A stretch of 64,000 nucleotides of DNA from Gloeopeniophorella convolvens (Eukaryota; Basidiomycota; Agaricomycetes; Russulales). Below are positions 1 through 11,387 of the stretch, piece by piece; the stretch's first letter is position 1; each line of letters starts with the position of its first letter. The stretch covers positions 163,250-227,249 of the forward strand of contig WTXD01000044.1 in the NCBI GenBank assembly GCA_022496205.1. Reading direction: 5' to 3'. Both the position numbers and the translations under genes were made by a program. Below the pieces are notes generated by a model. That model did not search any database, had not been told where the DNA came from, and saw nothing but the letters and a program-made list of their open reading frames with translations.

Positions 1-164
1 TAACGCAGCCCAGTCCAGATGACGTATGTCGCGCTGTCAGCTGTTTAGAGAGATATTTTGTGCAGAGGGTAAGGCTTACTCACGACGACAACAGAAGGGA
101 GCAGTAGACGAGGGTTGAAGAGGGCGTAGAGAGGAACGAGCGCGCCCGGGAGGTTGAAGGGCAT
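1..164 (-). CDS. Mitochondrial phosphatidylglycerophosphatase (GEP4-like), 5' end only
   Basis: Partial gene cut by the left edge. Exon 1 is 164-84 (27 codons, starting MPFNLPGALVPLYALFNPRL) and ends at a GTGAGT donor. After a 50-nt intron (83-34) exon 2 begins at 33 and reads RDIRHLDWAAL to the edge. The pattern of a short hydrophobic start, a FNPRL-like motif, a run of valines and then an arginine/aspartate segment resembles the N-terminus of GEP4, the mitochondrial HAD-type phosphatase that dephosphorylates phosphatidylglycerophosphate in cardiolipin synthesis. The catalytic DKDN-type motif would lie outside the window and is not seen. Family resemblance is from memory of GEP4 proteins; the splice and frame are seen directly. 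Confidence 0.5.
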
Positions 165-644
165 GAGCAACGGCGCGGTGATTGACAGAACGCGCGGGGG
201 CGGGCTGAGTCAGCGCGGGAAAAGGCCGGGTGCTGCCGGTATGCCGGGCTGGTGTTTAGCCTCGTGCTCACTGCGGCTCACTGCAGCTGCTCACTCAGCC
301 TTGAGCTGCTTATACACCCACCCCTTGCTTGTCGTGCCTATCGATGCCGAATGTGCGCCCAATGACCAACAGTGCTGCAAACATCGACTATCTGTGCCTC
401 ATCACAATGGGCCAGTCTAAGGCCTCGTCTTTACTTTCTCGCCTTAGCAATCAGCTTCTTTCTGCGTTCTCCTCTGGCTTGTAAGCAAGACGCCCATGTC
501 TCTCATGGGCGCGTTGCGGATTCTTCTGAGCTGGCCGCATCCTATCGCTCTGAGCACTATAAGTCTTGCCCTGCAAACTCTCGAAGACGGAACAACATCT
601 CGATCGCCGTGTTGTTCTCTACATATCTTCTTTCAGACTCGAAT
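165..644. other. Divergent intergenic region
   Basis: About 480 bp between the start of the GEP4-like gene (-) and the start of the old-yellow-enzyme gene (+). It presumably holds both promoters. No convincing TATA box, RNA gene or further coding exon is seen. Confidence 0.4.
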
Positions 645-1878
645 ATGTCCGCTCCTGCTCTCTTCACCCCCATCCGCCTCGGCAATGCCGAGCTCAAGCA
701 CCGCGTGGTCATGGCTCCGTTGACCCGCTTCCGTGCTAACACCAAGCACGCGCTCGACGACCTCAACCACGAGTACTATGAGCAGCGCTCGCGTGTTCCC
801 GGCACCTTGATCATCACTGAGGCTACCATCATCGCGCCGCGTGCTGGCGGGTACCCGACCGCGCCTGGCGTCTGGTCCGAGGAACAGATCGCCGGCTGGA
901 AAAAGGCAAGCGCTCCCTGATAAAGTGACTTTGTCTGCATTCCTTGTTAACAATCATCCCGTATATCACTTAGATTGTTGACGCGGTCCACGCCAACGGC
1001 TCGTACATCTTCCTGCAGCTGTGGTCCATCGGCCGCGTCGCTGTCGCAGACGTGCTGAAGGCCGAGGGCGACTACGACGTCGTCTCGGCGTCCGACCTCG
1101 CCTTCGAGGGCCACTCGACGCCACGCGCGCTCACCATCGCCGAGATCCAAGAGTACGTTGAGCTGTACGCGCAGGCGGCCAAGACCGCCGTGTTCGACAT
1201 CGGCTTTGACGGCGTCGAGATCCACGCGGCGAACGGGTACCTCCTCGACCAGTTCATCCAGAGCGTCAGCAACACGCGCACGGACGCGTACGGCGGCTCG
1301 ATCGAGAACCGCATCCGCTTCCCGCTGCAGGTGCTCGACGGCGTCGTGCAAGCTGTTGGCCCTGAGCGCGCCGCAATTCGCCTCAGCCCCTGGTCGCCCT
1401 TCCAGGGTAAGCTGTCCCCTTTTGGCATGTCTTTCTAGCTTTCGTTCTTACGTGTCGGGCAGGCATGCGCATGCAGGACCCTGTCCCGACGTTCGCGGAG
1501 CTCGTGACGCGCATCCGCGACACGCACTCGAGCCTCGCGTACATCCACGTCGTCGAGCCACGCATCGACGGCGACAGTGATAAGGCCCTAACGGCGCATG
1601 ACGTCTACGACACGAGCGATGCGCTCCGCGCAGCGTGGGGTGCGCGGCCGTACATCGCCGCGGGCGGGTTCCAGCGCGCCTCTGCGATCGCGACGGTTGA
1701 GAAGCACGGCGGGCTCATCGCGTTCGGGCGGCACTTCCTTGCGAACCCGGACCTGCCGACGCGCCTGCAGGTCGACGCGGCGCTGAACAAGTACAATCGC
1801 GCGACGTTCTACGGCGGAGACGGAAAGGGGTACACGGACTACCCCTTCTTGGAGCAGACCGCGAGGGTGGCGGCATAG
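645..1878 (+). CDS. Old yellow enzyme family NAD(P)H:flavin oxidoreductase
   Basis: Three exons (645-905, 974-1406, 1463-1878) give 369 residues, the usual fungal OYE length. OYEs are FMN-containing TIM-barrel ene-reductases that reduce activated alkenes such as enones with NADPH. Visible hallmarks: MAPLTRFRA near residue 25 (flavin-contacting Thr), EIHAANGYLLDQF around residue 170 with the His/Asn substrate pair, the GGSIENR segment, and AFGRHFLANPDL near the C-terminus for FMN phosphate binding. The start is the ATG that begins MSAPALFTPI, where family homology begins. Intron 1 has a GC-AG border (GCAAGC...TTAG); intron 2 is GT-AG. Physiological substrate cannot be told from sequence. Confidence 0.93.
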
Positions 1879-3392
1879 AGATTGCGGATATACCTGGATC
1901 ATAGCGTCTAAGCACTACTTTGGACCAAGGGGCAGAGGCGTATGTCATTTGCAGAAATAGATAGACCCCAGTTTACGACAACGTGCGTGCCTTGTCTACA
2001 ACGCTGCAGGCACGCGTGCCGCCTGTCTGTCAAACGCTGCGCTCGCTTGATTGCAGGTGCGGGACAATGCAAGTGCTGCGCATCAAGGCATTGAAGTCGC
2101 GGCCGAGCAGGAGCGAGAACGAGGTGGGTGGGCTTCGGGTTCTGTGCGAGTCGGGCATTGAGCGGATTCCAAGTATGAATCCGTACGCGCGAAGCCGAAC
2201 GCGGCGGCGTCTCTCCGGGGTCGCGCGCTCGCACGCACGTCGTTCCCACGGGTGCTTAGCCCCGTGGCGTGGGGACGCGCCCCGCGGCGTGCCATGCTCA
2301 GAACTCAGAAGATGCGCCTCGGAGCTTCCGGAAGCGATACGCTGGTGCCCACGGCGGGGGCGGTCACATTGCCCCCGCCCGCCGCCGACATGTGTAGTGC
2401 GTGCGTAGGCGTGCCACCGCCGAGGCTGCAATAATGCAGACCAGGGCGCGCCTGGCCACCGCGTAGATAACGCTTCGGGCGCGTGGCGCGGCGCGCCGCG
2501 GCGTAATGCAATGATGGCAGGCGCTGGCAGGCGCCGATCGCTCAGAGCACCGCCACCGAGGGCGAGAACCCGTTCATTTGTCTGGGCTGCCGCCTGCTCG
2601 CGTCTGCACGGCGGCCGCGCTGTGCGTGTGTGCGACTGCTTGGTTGTCTGCCAGGTCGGCGTGCGCCAAGGGCTGTATGTATGTGGGTGCTTGGTACTTA
2701 CAGACCTGAGGCCTGATCGTCCAGGGCGGCCGCTTGCGACCAAGACGGGCGGCGCCCGGCTGCTCGCGCTGGGCGCTGGTCACGCAGCCAGTGCGCGGCG
2801 CGGCTCAGCGATCGGTCAGATCTTCAGAGGGCGCAAATCCCCCGGACATGCACACACAGCGTTTCACTGCGCAGGGGGGTTGGGGCGAGTCGGCGGGACG
2901 TGCGGTGCTGCGCTGGGAAGGGCGGGAGTGTGATGGTCCGTGGCAGTGGTACGTGGACGGTGCCTGGGACGGTGGGATCGGGCTGGAAGGGGAGGCGCAG
3001 GGTGTGTATCTCTACTTGAGCTGCTCAAAATAGAAGGAAGGAGTACGTTGAACGTTGATTATCTGCATCCGCAGTTGTCGCGCGAATGACGGACGTCAAG
3101 GCGGACGCGTTGACGCGGGCAGGAGGGTGTCGCGGCGGGCAGAGGCGGGGGACGCGGGGACCGGGGCGCGATTTGTAGCGGTGGGCCGGAGGTGATGGTG
3201 CCTGAGTTTTCTGTGAGCTCGTCGACCGGGGCGATTGGCGCCGATGGGCGCGAGTGCGTGACTTTGTGCCTGTTCTCCCGCGGCGACTGCCGACTCGTTC
3301 TCTCGCCCTCGCTCAGTCCGCCGCTCTCCCTCTTCCTCCCAGGCCCGTCCTCCCCTCCTCGCCCCGCTCTCCCGACCCTTCTCCCCCCCACC
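1879..3392. other. Intergenic region, no gene seen
   Basis: About 1.5 kb between the OYE stop and the OPT start. It is GC-rich with only short unsupported frames. The last 200 bp, rich in C and CT runs before the OPT start codon, look like a fungal promoter/5'-UTR pyrimidine tract. Confidence 0.4.
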
Positions 3393-6300
3393 ATGGCTGC
3401 GCGGCCAGCCACATCCCACTCAGGCCGCCCAACAACCTCCCAGGGCGGCCCCAACCACCCCAGCGATCTTGACTTTGACCGCGACCCCCAGTACACCTAC
3501 TCTCAGGACTATTCCCTCGAGGACGAGGACGAGGAAAGCGACGACGAGGACGTCTTTGCCTTCCTCCCTCCCTCCACCGCAGAACCGCTACAACACCAGC
3601 CTCCACCCCCGCCCCCGCCCGCACAACCTCCAACACAGTCTCATATACTTCCACAGCATGTATTCCCACAGCCGTACCTACCCGCCAACCTTGCATCTCC
3701 TACGTCCCCTCCCCCTCCTTTCTCTCCATTGGTAGAACCCCCCGCTTTCCCCTCCCCGACTTTCAATCCCCACGCGCAAGCGCGCTATATCCCAGAGGCC
3801 GGCCCATCCACTACCTCCATTCACTTTGTTGGTACTGTCGATTCTCCCTCACCGCCCTCCACGGGCGATCGTCCGGACTCCAACACATTCCCAACCGACG
3901 AAGGTCTCCGCCTTCGCAAGCTCAGAAGTTTGCCCACCGCCGTCTCGGCTGCCACCGATTTTACCTCCGCCAGTTCGCAACTCCCTCTCGACAACAAGCA
4001 TCACACCCTCCCGCTTCACGAAAAGCGGCATGCATCCACTGCCCTGTCAGATTTATCCTCAGTTGACCCGGAGCTCGATGGCGCAGAGAGCACCTCCATC
4101 AAGTACGTCCCGTCCGCTTTATGTCCCTCTTATCTTCGGTTGAACTCTTTTGCAGGATGGAGTTTGATTTTGATACGCTCCGGGAAGAGGATAGTCCGTA
4201 TCCTGAGGTTCGAGCCTCAGTCTCGAATATTGATGACCCCGACATGCCTACGCTCACCATCCGGATGTGGGTCGTTGGCCTTTCCCTTTCATTATGTGCA
4301 AGGTACGCACTTTCCCTCGCACTGGTGTTTTTTCTCACCAATCCTGCTCTGCGATTGCAGTGCCATGAACATATTCTTTAATTTCCGACAGCCTGCACCG
4401 CTCGTCATTCCGCTCGTTCTTGTCCTCATCGCCCATCCTCTCGGCAAGTTCTTAGCTTATTCGCTACCCATAACCATCTATCGCCTTCCTCGCGCCCTCG
4501 GTGGTGCGCAATTCTCGTTCAACCCGGGTCCGTGGAACATCAAGGAGCATGTTCTTGTCTTCATCATGACTAACGTATCGGTCGGCCCCGCGTATGCGCT
4601 CAACGCCGTAGTGGTAGCCGAGTTTTACTACGGGCTTCATCTCGGCTTTTGGTTCAGTCTTGTACTTCTGCTTGCCACTCAGCTGACCGGCTTTGGTCTC
4701 GCCGGTCTCTGCAGGAGGTTCTTGGTTTGGCCCGCGAGCATGGTCTGGCCGCAGAATCTCTTGACGTGCACGCTCCTTAACACGTTGCACGCAGAAGAGG
4801 ACGAGAATGCGGGAATTAGCCGGTTCCGCTACTTTATGTATGTGTTCACCGGCGCATTCTTTTTCTTCTTCCTTCCGGGCTATCTCTTCCAAGCGCTCTC
4901 CATGTTCTCCTGGATCTGCTGGATCGCGCCGAACAACATCCCGATCAACCAGATCTTTGGAGTGAACAGCGGACTTGGCGTGAGCGTCTTGACCTTCGAC
5001 TGGACCGTGATATCGTGGATTGGGAGCCCGTTCATGATCCCGTGGTGGGCCGAGGTCCACATCTTTGCTGGATTCGTGCTGTTCTACTGGATCCTTACCC
5101 CCATCCTGTACTACACCAACGTATGTTCTTTCTCGCGCACTCTCCCCGTTTGGTCACACCCTAACGCACCCCAGACCTGGTATCTTGCACACTTCCCCAT
5201 GTTCGGCACCGAACCCTATGATCGCTACGGGCACGTGTACAAGGTGTCTCAGGTACTCACCACGCAGGACACTTTCAATATGACCGCATACGAGGAGTAT
5301 TCGCCGCTCTACATGCCCGCCGCCTATGCGATTACGTACCTCCTCGCGTTCGCCCTGAGTACCTGCGTGATCGTTCACACCCTACTCTACCACGGCCGCA
5401 CACTGCTTAACGGGTTCAAGCGCATCCGCTTAGAGGAGGACGACATCCACCTGAAGCTCATGCGGAATTACCCAGAAGTGCCCGACTGGTGGTATTTGAC
5501 CGTGTTTGTCTTCTTCTTCTGCATGGCCGTTGTGGCTGCCGAGGTGCGTCGTGCTCCCGTGCCTGATGCCTGAGAAGCAGAGGCACTGACTTCCGACGTG
5601 GCAGGTATGGAACACGGGCATGCCGGTTTGGGCGTTGTTGCTCGCGGTCCTGCTGCCGGTGATCTATGTGCTTCCCTCGGGCTTTATCTACGCGATGACG
5701 GGGCAAGCGGTGCGTCTGCCCTTGTGCGCGTGCCGTTAGCATCACACACTCACGGGTTTGGGACACGCAGATTTCGCTGAACCTGCTCGCACAAATCATC
5801 CCGGGCACGCTGCTTCCCGGCCAGCCGCTCGCGAACATGTTCTTCAAGGCGTACTCGGTGCAGACGCTCACCGAGTCGACCTCGTTCGTGCAGGATTTGA
5901 AGCTCGGCCACTACATTAAGGTCCCGCCGCGTGCAACCTTTGTCGGTGCGACTGCCCCTTCATTTCGCGCTCAGGGCGCCTCGTGCTGACCGTGCCGCTG
6001 CGGCAGTGCAACTGGTCGCGACAGTCGTCTCTGCGTTCTTGCAGGTCGGCGTGAAGGAGTGGATTTTCAGCAATGTCCCCGACATCTGCACACCCGACCA
6101 GCCGAGCCACCTGACGTGTCCGCACAACCAGGTGTTCTTCACTGCCTCTGCCATCTGGTGCGTCCGCCCTCCACCCTAACCCCTCGCTTATGTAATACTG
6201 ATGCGACTTTTCTTTGTATGCAGGGGTCTCATTGGGCCAAGCAGGCAGTTCGGCACGAGTTCTATCTACCATCCGCAGCTGTATGCGATCATCATCGGCG

Positions 6301-6815
6301 CGCTGCTTCCCCTGCCGTTCTGGATCATGCAGCGGCGACGACCAGGCTCGTGGGCCAAGTTTGTCAGCACGCCCGTCGTGCTGCTCGGCGTGTCGTTCAT
6401 CCCACCTGCGACGGGCATCAACTACTCGGCGTGGTTCGCCGTCGGTTTCGTGTTCCAGTTCATCGTCCGCAAGCGCAATTTTGCGTGGTGGAGCAAGTAC
6501 AACTATGTCACGGGTGCCGCGATGGACTGCGGTGCGTCGCCCCGTGCGGGCTCTCGTTCACACATAAGGGCGATTACTGATCGGAGCGACGCGCAGGCAC
6601 GGTGCTCTCGCTCATCTTTATCTTCTTCACGCTGCAACTGCCCAAGGGCGGCTTCTCAGTGAACTGGTGGGGCAACACTGTCTTCAAGAACAGTGCGTCC
6701 TCCATTTGCTTCCTGTGCCCACATGTATGCTAACCGATCCGCCCGCTGCGCAGATGCCGACTGGGCCGCCGTGCCGCTACTACAAACATCGCTGGACAAC
6801 CCGCTGCCGATGTAG
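3393..6815 (+). CDS. OPT family oligopeptide transporter
   Basis: Ten exons: 3393-4102, 4156-4302, 4361-5120, 5175-5543, 5605-5709, 5771-5945, 6007-6157, 6224-6531, 6597-6692, 6754-6815 (960 residues). OPT proteins are proton-coupled plasma-membrane carriers of small peptides, glutathione or metal chelates. The core begins with VRASVSNIDDPDMPTLTIR, then a first membrane helix and the family motif AMNIFFNFRQP; NPGPWNIKEHV, the TNVSVGPAYALN stretch, WIAPNNIPINQIFG and a C-terminal NADWAAVPL follow. About 14 hydrophobic segments are visible. The N-terminal 240 residues before the core are acidic and Pro/Ser-rich, hence cytosolic and probably disordered. The ATG at 3393 has a good context (ACCATGG); an in-frame ATG at 3192 lies in pyrimidine-rich leader. 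Intron 3 (5121-5174) is 54 nt and in frame without stops. Confidence 0.93.
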
Positions 6816-7208
6816 CGCAGATGCGGAAAAGCGTGGCCCGCAGGGCTCTGAGCTCGCGGACAGTGGGTGCGGGAGCGCGCGCGCGCGCGCTCTGTTTCAT
6901 ATATATATCTATAGTTTTCGTAGCCTAGTACTAGTATTGTCTGTGATCTTGGGCTCAAGAGTAGGTAGTGATGTGTGCAACAATGGATGCGAGGGGACTG
7001 CTCATGCTATGGTCTTACAATGCGCGCGCTTGCGCGACATTCTCTGTGGGGATAGGTACTCTACAACACAACTCTAATTTTGTCTGGCTTCGACTGCAGC
7101 ACATCCGCGAGCAATAAATACAGACTGCCGTGCCGGCTTAGGCTCCCTATCAGCCTTACCATCGCCGCCGTCATCGTTCATCTCCGCGCCACGCCACGTC
7201 CAGCACGC
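6816..7208. other. Convergent 3' region with simple repeats
   Basis: 393 bp between the converging OPT (+) and asparaginyl-tRNA synthetase (-) genes. It holds an alternating GC tract near 6879-6892 followed by an AT dinucleotide run near 6900-6908. No gene is seen. Confidence 0.5.
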
Positions 7209-9313
7209 TCAGGGCGTCGCGCGGCCAGGCCACCTGTGTACGTGCGCGATAAGCAATGATACTCCGGTGCGGCGCGCGGCGCGTCGGACGCACCTCGGGT
7301 ACAAGCTGCACTCCCTGACAGTATACCGCTTCGCGAGCCACGCGAGGAAGCGCTGCGCACCGCGCCGCGTCAGCCCAGACAGCTCGCGACACGGAGAGGC
7401 ACAGGGGGCACGCCACGCACCTCGACACCAAGCCCGTACCCACCGTGCTCGCACGTGCCGTACTTGCGCTGGTCTGTGAACCAGTAGTACGGCGCGGGGT
7501 CGATGCCCTCGCGCGCGTACCCGGCGAGCAGCTCGTCGCCGTCCGCGATGCGCATCGAGCCGCCGACGATCTCGCCCACGCCGGGCATGAGCAGGTCGCA
7601 GCTCTCGGTGAACGCGTGCGCGCCGCCCGCGCCGGGGATCTTCTTCATGTAGAACGCCTTGAGCGCGGCGGGGAAGCCGTGCAGGAACACGGGCGTGCCG
7701 ATGATGTCCGTCATCTGCCGCTCGGCGGCCTCCGCGATGTCGTCGCCGACCGCGTGCGCGACCATGATGGGCTTGCCGTCCGCGTCGCGCAGAGTGTTGC
7801 CGTCCGCGTCCTCCGCCTCGCGCTTGATGTCGTGCGCGTTGAGCCATGCGATCGCGTCGACGTACGCCATGCGCTTGAACGGGCGCGCGGGCGGTGCAAA
7901 GTCCGGGTTGAGCTGCTTGATGAGCGCCGCGGAGGCATCGTCTTTGAGGAGCTTGTCGACGGTCTCGCAGATCTGGGTGCGGGCTGGGTCAGGTTGGGGA
8001 GGGCAGGGACGGCTGCGGGCTCACGATGGTCTCGATGTGGCCCATGAGGTCATCAAAGGTAATGAACGCGAGCTCGGCTTCGAGATGGGTGTACTCGCTC
8101 AAGTGCCGGCGGGTATGGCTGGGCTCGGGTCAGCGCGCGGAGGTGGAACGCACGCGGTGGACTCGCCTGTTCTCCGCCCGAAAACTCTCCTGCACACAGA
8201 ACACGTCGCCCAGGGAAGGAAGACACGTCTCGAGGTAGAGCTGAGAGCTCTGCGTCAGGAATGCAGACTGCCCGTAATAATCCAGCTTGAAGAGCGTCGC
8301 GCCGCCCTCGACCTGCGTCTGCACAAGGCACGGCGGCGTCACCTCAAGCAGATGGTGCTCCGCGTACGTCGAGCGGAACGCGGAGAGCATCGCGGCGCGG
8401 AGACGGAGCACGCTGCTCGCATTCTCGCCGCGCAGCACGAGGTGCCGGAGATCCGCCAAAATGGACGCCTCGGATTGCTGTGCAGAGGCGCGTCAGTAGT
8501 CACGTTGGCGCGAGAGGGAAAAGCAGTGCGCGCCTCGTTCAGGCGGTTGGTGAACGCGTCCTCGCCGCCGGGAGCCGGGCCGACCGTTCGCCAGAAGTCG
8601 ACCACCAGCTCGTGCCCCCCGGGCGCGGTCTTACCCTCGGGGACTTGTTGCAGAGTCCCAACGAGCTCGACAGTCGACTCGAGGGTCAGAGTCAGGGCCG
8701 CGTAGGTTTGTGCCTACGCGCGCGTGTCAGCAGGGACCTCAGGGTTGCTGATGGGTGCAGACACGCACAGGTACGCCAGAGAGTACTGCTTGCAGATAGC
8801 CAGTGCCGTCGCGAAGGACGACGAAGATGATATCTTTCTGGGAGCGCAGACGGTGCACCCATCCGAAGACGCGCACACGCTTCCCGCGTAGTGATGTAAG
8901 GTTCAAGATCTTTGCCTGCAACCCGCCGTTAGACCATCGCATGCACGAAAAGCCACACAACGAACCTTCGTTGCAGCGGGGAGGTTTGCATCCTCAACAA
9001 GTTGGATCTTCTTGCTCTCCTCGAGGAGCCGCTCCCGCTTCTCTCGCTCCTCGCCCTTCGCCTGTGCCTCGCGCTCGGCGAGCTCCTCTGCCTTTTTGCG
9101 CTTCTTCTCGAGGCCGTCCGCGCCCTTCTTCGCCTTCTTTAGTGTGCTCTGAGTTGGCTCCTCATACTCTGCGTCCACTGCCTTGCGCACGAGCACCTTC
9201 GCGTCGTGACCCTGCGTGAAGAGCGCGAACGCGAGTGTCTGGTACGGTGCCTCGTGGGTGCCGACGCCTGTAGTATCTGAGCCGGCCGCTTCGTCGACGT
9301 AGATAGAGGCCAT
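7209..9313 (-). CDS. Asparaginyl-tRNA synthetase, cytosolic
   Basis: Eight exons (9313-8966, 8915-8775, 8713-8534, 8477-8167, 8118-8025, 7972-7421, 7352-7294, 7233-7209) give 569 residues. The enzyme charges tRNA-Asn with asparagine. The N-terminal 115 residues are a lysine/glutamate-rich eukaryotic extension. Next come the OB-fold anticodon domain ([21 protein letters not shown]) and the class II catalytic core with motif 2 ([19 protein letters not shown], split by intron 4) and motif 3 ([15 protein letters not shown], split by intron 6). The C-terminus [11 protein letters not shown] has the form expected of eukaryotic AsnRS. Introns 3 and 4 use GC donors (GCGCGC and GCGAGT); these borders are chosen because they alone restore the conserved residues. 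The 3' end faces the OPT gene. Confidence 0.93.
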
Positions 9314-9836
9314 GGAGGTGTTCGTAGTATACGTGGCAACGCCCAGTCACTGGATGGTTTATATGTGCACAGGTCGAGTGACTCGTCGAGATTTTGGCTA
9401 GATCAAAAGTCGATAGCCCTTATCGGTACCTTCTCACGCTCTTCCAGGCCCGCCCCGGCCCGAGACGCGTCGGGACTTGACTTGACTTGAGCGAGTCGGG
9501 ACTTCCTGGCGTGAAGTAATACGCTCTATCATTTACAACCACCAGGCTGTAAATACCTGTGCCAGGTTTGAGTGAAAACCCCTACAATAGGCCGTAGCGG
9601 AAGACATGCAAAACTCTTGGACAGCCTCAGTCAAACGGGGAACAGGGACACACAATTGGCTCTATTCATGCATACAAGAAAGTTGTCGACATCATACTAT
9701 CCGCACACAAAAGATCCTTGTGAGCAGAGAAACTCTGTCGTAAAGGAAGCATCGGCCAAACACATTCACAAGAAAACCGTCCCCACGACTCTTTGGGGCA
9801 CTTCGCAACAACCACCTAATATCTCAGTTCCATCCC
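9314..9836. other. Intergenic region with short direct repeat
   Basis: About 520 bp between the AsnRS start and the stop of the lectin-like gene upstream of it on the same strand. Around 9470-9502 there is a short direct repetition of GGGACTTGACTTGA-type units. No coding exon or RNA gene is seen. Confidence 0.4.
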
Positions 9837-11295
9837 TTAGTTGGGGGTCTGCAGGGCCTCCGCGGACTTCCACACCTCAGCAAGGCGCGATAAGAAGGGA
9901 CTAGAGATCCGTGAGGTCGTAGGCTGCATGCTCTTGAAATAGAGGTCATCCTTAGTGCCCTCGTACACAACCACGATCGCTAAAGGGAACCGAATAAGTC
10001 AACGGGTGAGGTGGACCTGTACGATAATACATACTGGTAGTCAAGTCGCCGCCACTGGTGGTTTGATCGCACACAGCAGCAATCTTGGCTGGAGATTCGC
10101 GTACCAATAAGTACAATCGTTCAACTCAGCTTCTAATGGCTTACCATTAGCCTTCGCCGGGTTCGCATCCGCGGCCGTGATCTCCAGGGACCCCTTGGTC
10201 AGAGTGACGGTAGTTTCGCTGCTGTCTGGGGCACCAATATACTCGACGAGCGAAATACTGCCGGTGGTCGCGTCCTTGACCTGAGCGTAGAACCTGTATT
10301 GTTCCAGTGGGGAACCGGCGGTGAGCGCCACGCGGACAGAAGCGAAAGGTGGCCCGTTCAACGTAATCCCGGCCGGGTAGATAAAGTCGGGGGTGACATT
10401 CCTGAAGGTGCCGAGGTTGTTGTAATCGGTTGGCTTCTCGAACTTGTAGCGGACGAAGCGATCTGGATTGGCGACGTTGAAAGTCACGTAAAGATGGTCG
10501 GCTAGAAACGTCTGAATAACGATGCTCATCGCTGTTGGCGTTGATGGCGAACTTACTGCTGTCACCATACTGGAAAGCCTGAATGGTTGTTCCTTCGGTC
10601 GCGGGCTCAGACGTGACCGGGAGAGGGTAGGTGTAGAAACCAGGTTCGGAGGATTGTATGAAATCTAAAAACAAGTAAGTAAAGTGGTGGACCATGGTAT
10701 GGCGTTCGCCACTGACAGATACGCTATTGGATCGAGATGCGTTAGGTTCTGTACTGACTTCATAGCAGACAAATGGCGTACGTTGTCGGTACCTTGGTAA
10801 AAGAGCGTACAAGCGAAAAGGTCACCGTCACGCTTGGAACTGTCGGATTGATCGGACGTGACAGCAATGGAAGTACCCTTGCGAACGCGAATAGCTGGCG
10901 CAGGGGGGAGATTTCCACCAACGATGTAGAACGTGCTCTTCCAACCTGCGCCGTTTTGTTCCAAGGAAATCTCCTGCAGAGAATTATCGTTCCCCTGAAC
11001 AAAGACGCGAGAGTTGTCGTTGCCCTTGATCCACTGTAGAATTGATCTCGTAAGACAGCGAATAGTGAGGAATATAACCAACACCTACCGATGTCGCGGC
11101 GAGATTGGAGGTGGCAGAAAAGGGGTGGGCATCCTGCTGCTTGACCGAAGCCGCGGCAGACGCAGGCTTCAAGTCCTCAGACACAGTCTTGTCCTGCCTC
11201 GGCCAGAACAGGACATATTTTCCCTTGAGATAGAACACGGAGACCCCGGACTGGGGAAAGTCGATGATTGAGATAGTCTGGCCAGAGGACGACAT
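9837..11295 (-). CDS. Fucose-specific-lectin-like propeller protein
   Basis: Six exons (11295-11089, 11033-10793, 10664-10557, 10501-10145, 10088-10035, 9979-9837) give 369 residues. The sequence is mostly short beta-strand-like repeats with Trp/Tyr and Asp/Asn turns, for example RVFVQGNDNSLQEISLEQNG, HLYVTFNVANPDRFVRY and TIVVVYEGTKDDLYFKS. That spacing resembles the six-bladed propeller of fungal fucose-specific lectins, which bind fucosylated glycans, but the match is weak and other propellers are possible. There is no signal peptide (MSSSGQTISIIDF), so a cytoplasmic or non-classically secreted protein is inferred, as for many mushroom lectins. Splicing was chosen to keep the strand-rich frame through exons 3-4, where the acceptor TTTCTAG at 10502 is needed. 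A TATA box lies 85 bp upstream. Confidence 0.7.
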
Positions 11296-11379
11296 GATAA
11301 TAGGAGATGACGACGAATGTGGGTTGTCTGAAGCGGTAGCAGCTAGATGATGGGTTAGAGTAGCGGTAGCTGCTCACCT

Positions 11380-11387
11380 CTTTTATA
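11380..11387 (-). promoter_or_regulatory. TATA box of the lectin-like gene
   Basis: TATAAAAG on the minus strand, about 85 bp before the start codon at 11295. Sequence and spacing fit a fungal core promoter. Confidence 0.55.

Noticed and set aside
3192..3392. Longer OPT start at an upstream in-frame ATG
   Set aside because: The extension is a pyrimidine-rich leader with poor protein-like character, and the ATG at 3393 has a better context.
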